Source: Thermoguttaceae bacterium
GTDB taxonomy: Bacteria > Planctomycetota > Planctomycetia > Pirellulales > Thermoguttaceae
DNA: 64,000 nt
NCBI GenBank assembly: GCA_017441605.1
Contig: JAFRXD010000090.1
Span: 62,001-126,000 of the forward strand
Direction of reading: 5' to 3'
Position numbers and translations under genes: made by a program. The notes beneath the pieces are model-generated. The model had not been told where the DNA came from, did no database searches, and saw nothing but the letters and a program-made list of their open reading frames with translations. Positions 22,791 to 31,706 of this stretch are shown here, piece by piece; the stretch's first letter is position 1, and each line of letters begins with the position of its first letter.

Positions 22791-25700
22791 ATGGAAGAGA
22801 GAAAGAATTACATCGAAGAGGAAGTCGCCCAACTCCAACGATTCTACGACGACGTTCTCGCTTGCCAATCGGGAGAGATCCCGGAAACAGCCCGACCGCT
22901 CTTGGCGCTCGAAAATCAAGTCCGAGCGGCGGCGCGAGCGTTTCTTAGCGACGGGCCCGAGTTCTTTCTGGGAACGATTTTGCGAACTTACGAGGAACAA
23001 GGCGACTTTATCGCGACCTCGATCGAAGGAATGGCGGAGGTCTTGGAAAACCTGGGCGCGCCGAAACAAAAAATCGACTACGATCCGTCCGACTTTAGCG
23101 CGAGGTTCTATTCCTTCAATCCCCCGTCCGGGGTCTCCGGGGAGTATTGGTGCCTGGGCGTCGTTTGCCCCGAGCCGAGCGAGGTCGGATTTCCGTTCGC
23201 CTACTATATGGTTTTCGACTCGAACTTTGAGAAGCGCGCGTTTTTTAGAGTCGACCTGGCGCTCGGGAAATCCGAGAACGGGGAGGACGAGCGACGGCGC
23301 GTCGTAAGCGAAGTGGCGCCGAAACTTGAAACGACTCGCCGCGAGGAGACCGCGCGCGTCGACAAATTGGGCGACGAAACCGACGGGGACGTCGACGAGA
23401 TACACAAAATCTTCTTCGACCCCGAAAACGCGAACCGATACGTCAAACCGGTCGTTATCGTCGAAGATTTCGACAAAGAGACCGAGCGCGAACTTCGCGA
23501 GAATCTGGAAGAGGCGAGGCGACGGCTCGTCGAAGAAGACGCGGCGCGAGCGCGGCGACGATTTGAACGAATCGATTTCCCGAGCGCGTTTTACGACGAA
23601 AACGTCGAGCGCTGCAAAGAGTTGGTTCTTGGTCTCGGCGCGAGCGCGGCCGGGGAAAAGCTGGTCGAAATCTACGAGTCGAGTCGAGAAAAAATCGAGA
23701 CTTCTCCGAGATTCTTCACTTCTCGGGAGTACCCGCCGGCGCGGTTCGCGTCCAAGATCTATTCGCTGAAACCGACGGAAAACGACTCGAACAAATACTT
23801 TGCCTTGAGAATCGATTTCCCCGAACCCGAAACCGAGGGGCTCTGCGAGAGCGCTTATCTTTGCTTCGACGAAACGTTCGAGCGGCGCGAGTTTTACGCG
23901 ATCGAACGCGTCGAGGGGGAAAAATCGCGGGAAACGACGCTTATAAGGCTCGAGGGCGACGAGAGCCCGCTTTGTCTCCGTTTTGATCGTTTTGCCAAAG
24001 AAGAGTTTGAGAAAGAGCTCGAAGCGATTCGAGCGCGTTTCCTTAAGTTGGAACCGCCCGGGGCGCGCGACGACGACCGAGTCGAGCCGGCGGAGGACGA
24101 CGAGCCCGAGCGAGAGGAAGAAGTCGAAAAAGACGACGGCGCTCGATTCGAGGAGGCGCGCGCCGATTTTCTCGTCAAATCGACTCGCGCCCGATTTTTC
24201 GTCGAAAGCGAATGCTTCCCCAAGGTCTTGTTGAACGAGAATCGCAACGTCGCCGAAGTCGCGTTGAACTACCTGATCGACGAGCCCGGCGAGCATTTTT
24301 GCGCGATTCACAAACTCTACGCGGAGCGGCGCAACGCGGAAAACGACGGTCCTCGGCAAATCAAATACGAGCCGATTCAATTCTCGTCGAGCGTCGTCGA
24401 CCTCGAACCCCCGGCGGGCGACTCGCGCCGATACCTCGCCCTGCGCCTCGATTTGCCGCGCCCGGAAGTCTCGGCCCTTTGCGCTAGAATCTATTTCCTT
24501 TACGACGAAACCCTCGAAAAGCGCGCCTACTTTGCGCTCGAGCGAACGAGCGCGCCAGACGCCCGGGGCCCCGAGGTCTTATTGGGAGACCCCGATCTGT
24601 TCGTTTTGCGCTCCAAGACCCCGGACGGGAAGAGTCGGGATTGCGGAGCGACCTTTTCCAAAAGCTCTTTCGACGACGCCCTACTCGAGGCGAGACGGAT
24701 CTTTTTCGGCGAGCCAAAGCGACAAACCGGTTGGCTTCCTTGGAAAGAAGCGGAGCTCGACGACCCGCTCGATCCCCGACTTAAGTCGAGACGCGCGTTG
24801 CGCTGCGTGTTTTCGCGCCTGTCGGAAACCGAGAAGCTCGATAAGATCCAGTCGGTCAATCAAGCGCGAACGAGCCTCGAGCGCGAGCGTCTTCCCTCGA
24901 TCTTGTTCGAGCCCGGCTTCAAGGATTTCTGGGAAACCCTCCGCGATTTGGTTCGTCAATCGACTCCGATTCTCTGCGCGCTGTGGGAAGAGTACCAAAA
25001 GATCCGAGGCAAAATGGAAAAAAAGGGGGCGCCGAAGCAGCGCTCGTTTAAACCGGAAGAATTTTCCGCCGAGGGATTCGAGCTTGGGACGGATCCCCAA
25101 ACGGGTCGACGGATCGGAGCGGTTTGCGCCAAATTTCCGAAGCCGGAGGCGGGATCGTTCGCGGTTCGCGCCTATATGGTCTTCGACGAGCTCTTCGAGC
25201 GCCGCGCCTACTTTACGATCGATAAGGTATGGGAACAAGACCTCGTCGCCCCGACGGGGCGCGAGACGACCTTGAACGGGATCGGTTACGTCGAAGATTC
25301 GCCCGCGCTTTTCGAGTACGGAACGTTATTTTTCGAAGAGGATCCGGAAGCGGAGGAGCGAGAAATTCTCCGGATCTTTCTCCGCGATCCCGATCGCGAG
25401 GAATTCTCCTTTTGGAAAAGCGATTTGACGGAAGATTTGCGAGGGTTCCTTAAAGATCGCTTTCAGGATCTGTGCGGGGATCGCGCGCGCAAAGCGGCGA
25501 TGTTTTCGACGTTCTCGCGCGGAATGATCGAGCAAAAGGATCTGCCCTCCAAGTTTATGACGTTGCGCGAGGACGATATGCTCGACTTGGTAAGGCGAAT
25601 CGCGCGCTGGGATCTCGGCGGGTTTCTCGCGGGTTGCGCGAACTTGGAGGCGGCGGTCGCGGAGGGAAGAACGACCGCGCCGTTGCCGACGATCGAGTCG

Positions 25701-26174
25701 CGCGCCGGCGAGTTCTTCGTTTTCTTGTTCGAGCGATCCGAGAAAAAAATGCGATTCGTTCGCGAAAAAACGCCCCTCGGCAAGATGAACCTCGCCCAAA
25801 CGACTTACGACGCGGATCAATTCTCGGCGGAAGCGTTCGCGATGTTGGACCCGGACGGGGAGACGTCCGGGGCGGCGATTCGGATCAATATGCCGGAACC
25901 GGAGCGATTCGGGCTTTGCCGTCGGATCTATCTGTGTTTCGGAAAAGGCAATCGACGCGCCTACTTTACGGTCGAGGCGAACAAGCGCGAGGGAAGCTCC
26001 TTCGAACCGGACGAGACGTCCCGACTCCGAGGCGTCGACGCGAAAGGGCGCCGCTTGGACTACGACGCGACTTTTGGACCGGGCGAGGAGGACGAGGAAC
26101 TCGAATTGATTCGCGAGATTTTCTACGACCCGGAATACCCCAAGACCGTTTTGAACGACTTCCTCGGAATATAA
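22791..26174 (+). CDS. Large five-module paralogue of 16236-19544
   Basis: A 1127-residue protein with the same five module types in the same order as the 16236 protein: cores YMVFDSNFEKRAFF, YLCFDETFERREFY, YFLYDETLEKRAYF, YMVFDELFERRAYF and YLCFGKGNRRAYF. Charged insertions (for example EPEREEEVEKDDG near residue 440) separate modules 2 and 3. The fifth module lacks the FDE element in both proteins, so this is an inherited change and not random decay. No promoter like P1-P3 was found in the 164-base gap from the gene at 21187, so it may be cotranscribed with it. Function unknown; no signal peptide or membrane helix. Confidence 0.75.
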   Translation: MEERKNYIEEEVAQLQRFYDDVLACQSGEIPETARPLLALENQVRAAARAFLSDGPEFFLGTILRTYEEQGDFIATSIEGMAEVLENLGAPKQKIDYDPSDFSARFYSFNPPSGVSGEYWCLGVVCPEPSEVGFPFAYYMVFDSNFEKRAFFRVDLALGKSENGEDERRRVVSEVAPKLETTRREETARVDKLGDETDGDVDEIHKIFFDPENANRYVKPVVIVEDFDKETERELRENLEEARRRLVEEDAARARRRFERIDFPSAFYDENVERCKELVLGLGASAAGEKLVEIYESSREKIETSPRFFTSREYPPARFASKIYSLKPTENDSNKYFALRIDFPEPETEGLCESAYLCFDETFERREFYAIERVEGEKSRETTLIRLEGDESPLCLRFDRFAKEEFEKELEAIRARFLKLEPPGARDDDRVEPAEDDEPEREEEVEKDDGARFEEARADFLVKSTRARFFVESECFPKVLLNENRNVAEVALNYLIDEPGEHFCAIHKLYAERRNAENDGPRQIKYEPIQFSSSVVDLEPPAGDSRRYLALRLDLPRPEVSALCARIYFLYDETLEKRAYFALERTSAPDARGPEVLLGDPDLFVLRSKTPDGKSRDCGATFSKSSFDDALLEARRIFFGEPKRQTGWLPWKEAELDDPLDPRLKSRRALRCVFSRLSETEKLDKIQSVNQARTSLERERLPSILFEPGFKDFWETLRDLVRQSTPILCALWEEYQKIRGKMEKKGAPKQRSFKPEEFSAEGFELGTDPQTGRRIGAVCAKFPKPEAGSFAVRAYMVFDELFERRAYFTIDKVWEQDLVAPTGRETTLNGIGYVEDSPALFEYGTLFFEEDPEAEEREILRIFLRDPDREEFSFWKSDLTEDLRGFLKDRFQDLCGDRARKAAMFSTFSRGMIEQKDLPSKFMTLREDDMLDLVRRIARWDLGGFLAGCANLEAAVAEGRTTAPLPTIESRAGEFFVFLFERSEKKMRFVREKTPLGKMNLAQTTYDADQFSAEAFAMLDPDGETSGAAIRINMPEPERFGLCRRIYLCFGKGNRRAYFTVEANKREGSSFEPDETSRLRGVDAKGRRLDYDATFGPGEEDEELELIREIFYDPEYPKTVLNDFLGI

Positions 26175-26228
26175 ACGCGACAGAACCGAACTCAAATCAA
26201 GCGCGACCATTAGAAACGGATTGGATCG

Positions 26229-26810
26229 ATGATTCACACTTTTTACGATTCGATGAACGATATCGAAAAACAGACCTATGGTCGCTACATTTTCGAGCGC
26301 GAGCTCTTCCCGCGCTACGCGTTCGAAAAAGACCCTAAGGTTTTTATTCCGTTGACCGTCGTGATGGCGAGGGCCCCCGGTCCGTTTTGGGTCGCGGAGT
26401 TCGAGGACCGCGCCAAGGCGGTGGAGGCGCTCGGCGGTCGAAAACAGATCCGCTATGAAAAGTCGGACTTCTCGGGAAAGGCGCTCCACTTTACAAAATC
26501 TTGGGCGAACGGCAAAATCGAGCCTCCCAAGCGAGGGGCCAAGATCTATCATATGGTTCAAGTCCAACTGCCGGAACCGGAGCGCCCCGGATTGGCTTAT
26601 CGCGTCTATTTCTGTTACGACGACGAATTAAAACGCCGCGCGTATTATCTCGTCTGGAAGACGGAAAACGGAACCCGAGCGATTAGCGGTATCGATCGGA
26701 AGCTCGTCGAGGACGACTACGGAATCGAGCTTCCCGAAGTCGCCCCCGTCGAGGAGGAACTCCCAAAAATCGCGAAAATCTACTTTGAAATCAATCCCCC
26801 AAGGCGGTGA
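26229..26810 (+). CDS. Single-module paralogue
   Basis: A 193-residue protein made of one module of the same family: RYIFERELFPRYAF at the start, IRYEKSDFSGKALHF, MVQVQLPEPERPGLAYRVYF, then CYDDELKRRAYYLVW and a short acidic end before IAKIYFEINPP. It is the minimal unit and useful for defining module borders. It lies 54 bases after the large five-module gene in the same direction. Function unknown. Confidence 0.7.
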   Translation: MIHTFYDSMNDIEKQTYGRYIFERELFPRYAFEKDPKVFIPLTVVMARAPGPFWVAEFEDRAKAVEALGGRKQIRYEKSDFSGKALHFTKSWANGKIEPPKRGAKIYHMVQVQLPEPERPGLAYRVYFCYDDELKRRAYYLVWKTENGTRAISGIDRKLVEDDYGIELPEVAPVEEELPKIAKIYFEINPPRR

Positions 26811-26921
26811 ACGAGCCGGAAACTCGCTCGCGCCCCGCGGAAGGGGAAATCGACGCGTCCGGTCGACAAACGACGATTCCGCGAGTCGTTCGACCTTTCG
26901 CTTTAGATTGTCGCCCGACTC

Positions 26922-26956
26922 GTCGATAAAAGAGGCGGCGCTTTGCGCCTATCGAC
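26922..26956 (+). promoter_or_regulatory. Bulged stem-loop before the metalloprotease gene
   Basis: GTCGATA ... GGCGC-ttt-GCGCC-TATCGAC: a 5-bp inner and 7-bp outer stem, 30 bases upstream of the ATG at 26987. Possibly a leader structure; no T-run. Confidence 0.35.
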
Positions 26957-26986
26957 CGACAAGTCCGTCCCGCGAGGAGATCCCCG

Positions 26987-29900
26987 ATGAAACGCCGCGA
27001 CCAACGCGCTCCCCAAACCAGAAAAACTCGATTTGAATCGCTCGAAGACCGAGCTCTGCTGAGCGTCTCGACCGCGGAATACGAAGCGATTCGCGCCGAA
27101 TACCCGGAACTCGCGCTGCCGGAAACCGCCAAGGAGTTGAACGTCGTCGACGTCGACGCCGCCGCGCTAACCTGCTCAGAGCTTCAAGCCCTCGTCGACG
27201 CCGCCGCGAAAACGACCGCCGACGAACTGATCGTCGTTCGAACCTCCTCGAGCGCGAGAGTTTTGGCGCTCGAAGGAAACCCGATCCGAATCGCCGCCGA
27301 CTCGGAGCTGTTCGGCGCCGTCTCGATCGTCGGTTTTTCCGGGCTCGGGGAGCCTTCCGTTCCGCTGGTCGTCGACACGGGGAGCATGTCTCGAGCGTTC
27401 TCGATTTCGTCGAGCCGCGTCGGATTGGCGAATATGGAGCTTGTCGGGGAAACTTGGGTCTTCGACTCGGACGCCGATTACGGTGGCCTAATTCGCGCCC
27501 ATAGGTCGGTTCTAACGACGGTCGACCTCGAAATATCGCTCGAAACGACCGACGCGCAGGCGGAGCTCTACGAATCCGACTATCTTGCGATCCCAGAGGA
27601 ATCGAGCGCGGACGCGTCTTCGTCGGCGAGCGCCCTTCCCTCGATCGTCGACGAGGCCCCGGCCGGGGCGAGCGCTTACGACGGGTCCCTCTATATGCTG
27701 GGCAACGTTCGCGTTACGCTCGTTTTAATGGAGTCGAACGGAACGATCGACGTCGACGCGACGACTTGGTCCGAGTATCAAATTAACCAAGTCAAGAAAC
27801 AAGTCCGAATCGGGCTGGACTGGTGGGAAAGCTATTTCGACAAAACCTTCCCCGACTCCAAGATGGACATAAGTTTCACGGTCGACTATCAATACGCGAA
27901 CAATCCTTTCGAGACGTCGTACGAGCCGATCAATCGCACCTCGAAAAGCGAGAATCTTTGGATCGGAGAGTTTCTAACCGCGCGCGGAATCGAGGGCGAC
28001 TATTCCGAAAACCAGTCGCATCTCGATAATTTTAGATTTTTCAACGAGACGGTTCGAGTCGCCGCGAACGCCGACTGGGCGGTCTCCGTCGTGGTCGCCA
28101 ATTCCCGAACCCCCAACGGAACTAGGTTGAACTCCGGCAAATTCACCAACGGTTCCTTCGCGTACACCTGGCGAGGCGGCCCCAGCGTCAATATGACGTA
28201 CGACAACAACGGCTGGACCATCGCCCGCATGGGCAACACCCTGGCGCACGAGCTGGGCCACGCCTTCTGGGCCCTCGACGAGTACTCCGTCGGACATTAC
28301 GACGATTTCTCGGGGTACTACGGGATTCAGAACTACAACGCGGAAAACAACCCCGCGCCCGGATTTGTCCAGCAGTCCTCCATTATGGCGGGGTCCTCGA
28401 TTCAGTTAACCGCGTTCCCCAATCTGCAACTCTCCGATTCCGGGCGCGAAACGATCGGCTGGCGCGACTCCGATTCCGACGGAATCCTAGACGTTCTCGA
28501 TCTCGAAATGACCCTCGAAAACCCAATCGGGGTTTACGACGCCGCCGCGAGAGCGTATTCCTTCTCGGCGACGAGTCGTCCGGTCGCGCTCGAAAATCTC
28601 ATCGGCTACTACTCGACCGGAAACGATTCCACGCTCAACGCGGTCGAGGCGCTGCAGTACCGCGTCGACGGAGGCGCTTGGAAAACCGCGACTTTTTACG
28701 ACCGAACTCAGACCCTCGACGAGAATTGGGAGCCGATCGAATATTTTGTCGACGCGACCGGGTCGGCCGATCTTTCAGAGCTCGAGAGCGGCGAACATTC
28801 GATTCAATGGCGAACCTATTGCGTCCGCTCCGGCGTCGCCTCGGAGCTCTTCGAGGACGTCTTTACCGTTGCGCCCGCTCGCGATTTCGACCTCGAACTG
28901 TCGACGAGCGAGCCGTTTTATAACAGGCGCGTCCTCGTCGGCGTCGCCACCCCCGGCGCCTCCGTCGATTCCTACCGGTGGTATCGCCTCTCCGAAGACG
29001 GAAACGAGACCCTAATCGAAGGCGCGACGAGCGCGAGCTATCTCCCGACCGCCGACGACGTCGGGTTCTATCTAAAAGTCGTCGCGACCGGAAGCGACGA
29101 CTTCGACGGAGCAATCGCGATCGCGATTTCGGCCAACCCGGTCAAGCGCGCGCTCTCCTCGATTACCCTAACGGCGGCGACGAAAGTCGGAACCCCGATT
29201 CGCTCCTATCTGACCCCGAGCGCCGCCACCGTCGAGTACCAATGGTATCGAGGAACCGATCCAAACGACGTCTCCGAGCTCATCGAGGGCGCGACGAGCA
29301 AAGACTACGCCCCGACCGAAGCCGACGAGGGGCAATACCTTAAAGTCGTCGCCACCGCCTGCGGAAACTACGTCGGAGAAGCCGCGAGAACCACCAAGAT
29401 CCCCGTCCCGGGAGTCCCGTTCGAAGTCGCGCTTTCAATAAACGACCCGATCTGCGGCAAACGGGTCAACGCGACCGTCGTTACCCCGGGCGCGCGAGCG
29501 AGCGCTTATCAATGGTATCTCGTCGCCGACGACGGATCCGAAACCCTAATCGACGGCGCGACGGGAACCTACTATGTCCCGACCAACGACGATCTCGGAT
29601 TCCGGCTGAAAGTCGTCGCTACCGGAAAGTGGGAGTTCGAGTCCAAAACGGGAATCGCCGTTACCGCCAACCCGATCAAGCGGTCGTTGTCCTCGCTCGT
29701 TTTGACGGGAGCGACGAAAGTCGGAACCCCGATTCGCTCCTATCTGACCCCGAGCGCCGCCACCGTCGAGTACCAATGGTATCGAGGAACCGATCCAAAC
29801 GACGTCTCCGAGCCTATCGAGGGCGCGACGAGCAAAGACTACGCCCCGACCCAAAACGACGAGGGATATTACCTTAAGGTCGTCGCCTCCGCCTACGGAA

Positions 29901-30556
29901 ACTACCTCGGCGAAGTCGCGAGAACGACCAAAACCGCCGTCCCCGGCGACGCGTTCCAAATCGCCCTCTCCGCGAGCGACCCCCTCTACAACAAGCGCGT
30001 CAACGCGACCGTCGTTACCCCGGGCGCGAGCGCCGGTTCTTACCAATGGTACCTCGTCGCCGAGAACGGCGGCGAAACCCTAATCGAAGGAGCGACGAGC
30101 GCTTACTATATCCCGACCAACGACGATCTCGGATATCGGCTGAAAGTCGTCGCCACCGGTAAAGGCGAGTTCGCCTCCAAGACGGGAGTCGCCGTTACCG
30201 CCAACCCGGTCAAGCGCCAACTCGCCTCGATTACCCTAACGGCGGCGACGAAGGTCGGAACCCCGATTCGCTCCTATCTGACTCCGAGCGTCGCCACCGT
30301 CGCGTACCAATGGTATCGCGGAACGAGTCCCGACGACGTCTCCGAGCTTATCGAGGGCGCGACGAGCAAAGATTACGCCCCGACCGAAGCCGACGAGGGA
30401 TATTACCTTAAAGTCGTCGCGACCGGCTACGGAAACTACGTCGGAGAAGCCGCGAGAACCGCCAAAACCGCCGTCCCGTCCAGTTCGCTCGCGACGCTCG
30501 ACGAGGACGACGATCTTTTCGATATTTTAGCGACGTCTCTTTTAGAGCGTCCGTAG
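26987..30556 (+). CDS. Surface M64-like zinc metalloprotease with repeated beta-sandwich domains
   Basis: A 1189-residue protein. Residues about 12-26 (TRFESLEDRALLSVS) match the planctomycete extracellular-protein motif found at the N-terminus of exported giant proteins. The catalytic domain contains HELGHAFWALDEY at residues 421-433, the HExxH...DEY zinc site of M64-type (IgA-protease-like) peptidases. Asp/Ser-rich repeats follow, then six beta-sandwich domains of about 90 residues that alternate between type A (SYQWYLV ... TLIEGATS ... LGYRLKVVATG) and type B (YQWYRG ... IEGATSKDYAPT ... YLKVVAT). It has no typical signal peptide. GAGGAG precedes the ATG. A cell-surface adhesin-protease is likely; the substrate is unknown. 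Confidence 0.75.
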   Translation: MKRRDQRAPQTRKTRFESLEDRALLSVSTAEYEAIRAEYPELALPETAKELNVVDVDAAALTCSELQALVDAAAKTTADELIVVRTSSSARVLALEGNPIRIAADSELFGAVSIVGFSGLGEPSVPLVVDTGSMSRAFSISSSRVGLANMELVGETWVFDSDADYGGLIRAHRSVLTTVDLEISLETTDAQAELYESDYLAIPEESSADASSSASALPSIVDEAPAGASAYDGSLYMLGNVRVTLVLMESNGTIDVDATTWSEYQINQVKKQVRIGLDWWESYFDKTFPDSKMDISFTVDYQYANNPFETSYEPINRTSKSENLWIGEFLTARGIEGDYSENQSHLDNFRFFNETVRVAANADWAVSVVVANSRTPNGTRLNSGKFTNGSFAYTWRGGPSVNMTYDNNGWTIARMGNTLAHELGHAFWALDEYSVGHYDDFSGYYGIQNYNAENNPAPGFVQQSSIMAGSSIQLTAFPNLQLSDSGRETIGWRDSDSDGILDVLDLEMTLENPIGVYDAAARAYSFSATSRPVALENLIGYYSTGNDSTLNAVEALQYRVDGGAWKTATFYDRTQTLDENWEPIEYFVDATGSADLSELESGEHSIQWRTYCVRSGVASELFEDVFTVAPARDFDLELSTSEPFYNRRVLVGVATPGASVDSYRWYRLSEDGNETLIEGATSASYLPTADDVGFYLKVVATGSDDFDGAIAIAISANPVKRALSSITLTAATKVGTPIRSYLTPSAATVEYQWYRGTDPNDVSELIEGATSKDYAPTEADEGQYLKVVATACGNYVGEAARTTKIPVPGVPFEVALSINDPICGKRVNATVVTPGARASAYQWYLVADDGSETLIDGATGTYYVPTNDDLGFRLKVVATGKWEFESKTGIAVTANPIKRSLSSLVLTGATKVGTPIRSYLTPSAATVEYQWYRGTDPNDVSEPIEGATSKDYAPTQNDEGYYLKVVASAYGNYLGEVARTTKTAVPGDAFQIALSASDPLYNKRVNATVVTPGASAGSYQWYLVAENGGETLIEGATSAYYIPTNDDLGYRLKVVATGKGEFASKTGVAVTANPVKRQLASITLTAATKVGTPIRSYLTPSVATVAYQWYRGTSPDDVSELIEGATSKDYAPTEADEGYYLKVVATGYGNYVGEAARTAKTAVPSSSLATLDEDDDLFDILATSLLERP
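28870..30485 (+). repeat. Three tandem A-B domain duplications inside the metalloprotease gene
   Basis: Units begin near 28870, 29413 and 29950. The type B parts at 29176-29278 and 29716-29818 are identical over about 100 bases, and the third copy at about 30241 differs at few positions, so the duplication is recent or kept uniform by gene conversion. Confidence 0.8.
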
Positions 30557-30566
30557 AAAGCGTTTT

Positions 30567-31601
30567 ATGGAGAACGAATCGATTCCTCCGATTACGGAGC
30601 GCCAGAGCGCGGCGTTTTACGCGCTCAAAGGTCTCGCGATTATCGCGGTCGTCTGCGCGCACTGCACCAACGGCGCGGGCGGAGGCGACCTTGCCGCGCT
30701 TCTGTTCAAGCTGCGCTCCATTGTCGGAACGCTGGGCGTTCCGTGCTTCTTCTTCGCCTCCGGGTACTTTTACAAGCGCTCGAGCGGCGACACCCTGAAT
30801 TTCTGGCGCAAAAAGATCCCGACGATCTTTGTCCCCTGGCTCGTCGCCGCAATCCTAACCTTTGCCTACTGGACTCTAAAAGACCGAAACTTCGCCGATT
30901 TGCTCGTCCGATTCGTCAAGTGGTTCTTGGGAATCGGGTCGTGGTTCTACTTTATGACCGCGCTGATCTGCTGCTTCGCCTGGTTCAAAATGGCGAAGGA
31001 TCGGTTCGACCTCTGGACGACGATGGCCCTGACGATCGGCTCGATGGTCGCGACGCGCCTCGGATATATTCCGAAAGGCGAATGGTTCACCGAGTACGTC
31101 AATCCGTTCAACTGGCTCGGTTTCTTCGCGCTCGGAATCTGGGCGCGGAGATACGCGGAAAAGCGCCTCTTCGAGCAAAAACGCCCGGTCTGGTTCGCGC
31201 TCGGTCTTTTCGCGCTAATCGCGGGGGTCCGCGCTCGCTTTTACTATAACGACTTCGCCGACGCCGAGGGGAACCCGATCGTCGGATATTTCTCGTTCTT
31301 CGCCTTACCGATCGAGCTCGGCGCGCTCGTCGTCGCGCTGGGACTCGCGAATCTGCTGCGAAAAAGTCGATTCTTCGTCGATTTGGGAAAGAAGTCGTTC
31401 GCGGTCTATTTTTACCATATGCCGATCGTCGGAATCGTTTGCGCCCTCTTTAAGAGGTTCGAAGGCCCGGCGACTCCGGTTTTAGTCGTCGCCGCTCCGC
31501 TCGTCGCGGTTCTCGTCGCGTATCTCGCGCTGCTCCTCTTGGAGTTCGTCGCGAAAAAATTGCGTTTGACGCCCGCCTTGACGCTCCTTGGATTGCGATA
31601 A
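30567..31601 (+). CDS. Membrane acyltransferase (acyltransferase 3 family)
   Basis: A 344-residue polytopic protein with about ten hydrophobic segments. It begins with the family signature FYALKGLAIIAVVCAHCTNG, in which the conserved His follows the first helix, and continues with GVPCFFFASGYFYKR, the second typical element. Such proteins transfer acyl groups to sugars of surface polysaccharides or envelope glycans across the membrane. It starts 10 bases after the metalloprotease stop and precedes a nucleotide-sugar dehydrogenase, so a role in decorating a surface polysaccharide is a fair inference. Confidence 0.87.
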   Translation: MENESIPPITERQSAAFYALKGLAIIAVVCAHCTNGAGGGDLAALLFKLRSIVGTLGVPCFFFASGYFYKRSSGDTLNFWRKKIPTIFVPWLVAAILTFAYWTLKDRNFADLLVRFVKWFLGIGSWFYFMTALICCFAWFKMAKDRFDLWTTMALTIGSMVATRLGYIPKGEWFTEYVNPFNWLGFFALGIWARRYAEKRLFEQKRPVWFALGLFALIAGVRARFYYNDFADAEGNPIVGYFSFFALPIELGALVVALGLANLLRKSRFFVDLGKKSFAVYFYHMPIVGIVCALFKRFEGPATPVLVVAAPLVAVLVAYLALLLLEFVAKKLRLTPALTLLGLR

Positions 31602-31706
31602 AATTAGTTAATGCGCGACGGGTAGAAGACCCCGCGAACGTTTCGCGACGCGCGCAAAGCCCCGCGGCGCTCCTCCCGAGCGCTCGGTAACAAAGGACGT
31701 TGCAAT

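Noticed and set aside
22599..24380. 593-codon minus-strand open frame opposite the five-module gene
   Set aside because: The plus-strand protein aligns with four paralogues, so the opposite frame is a shadow.
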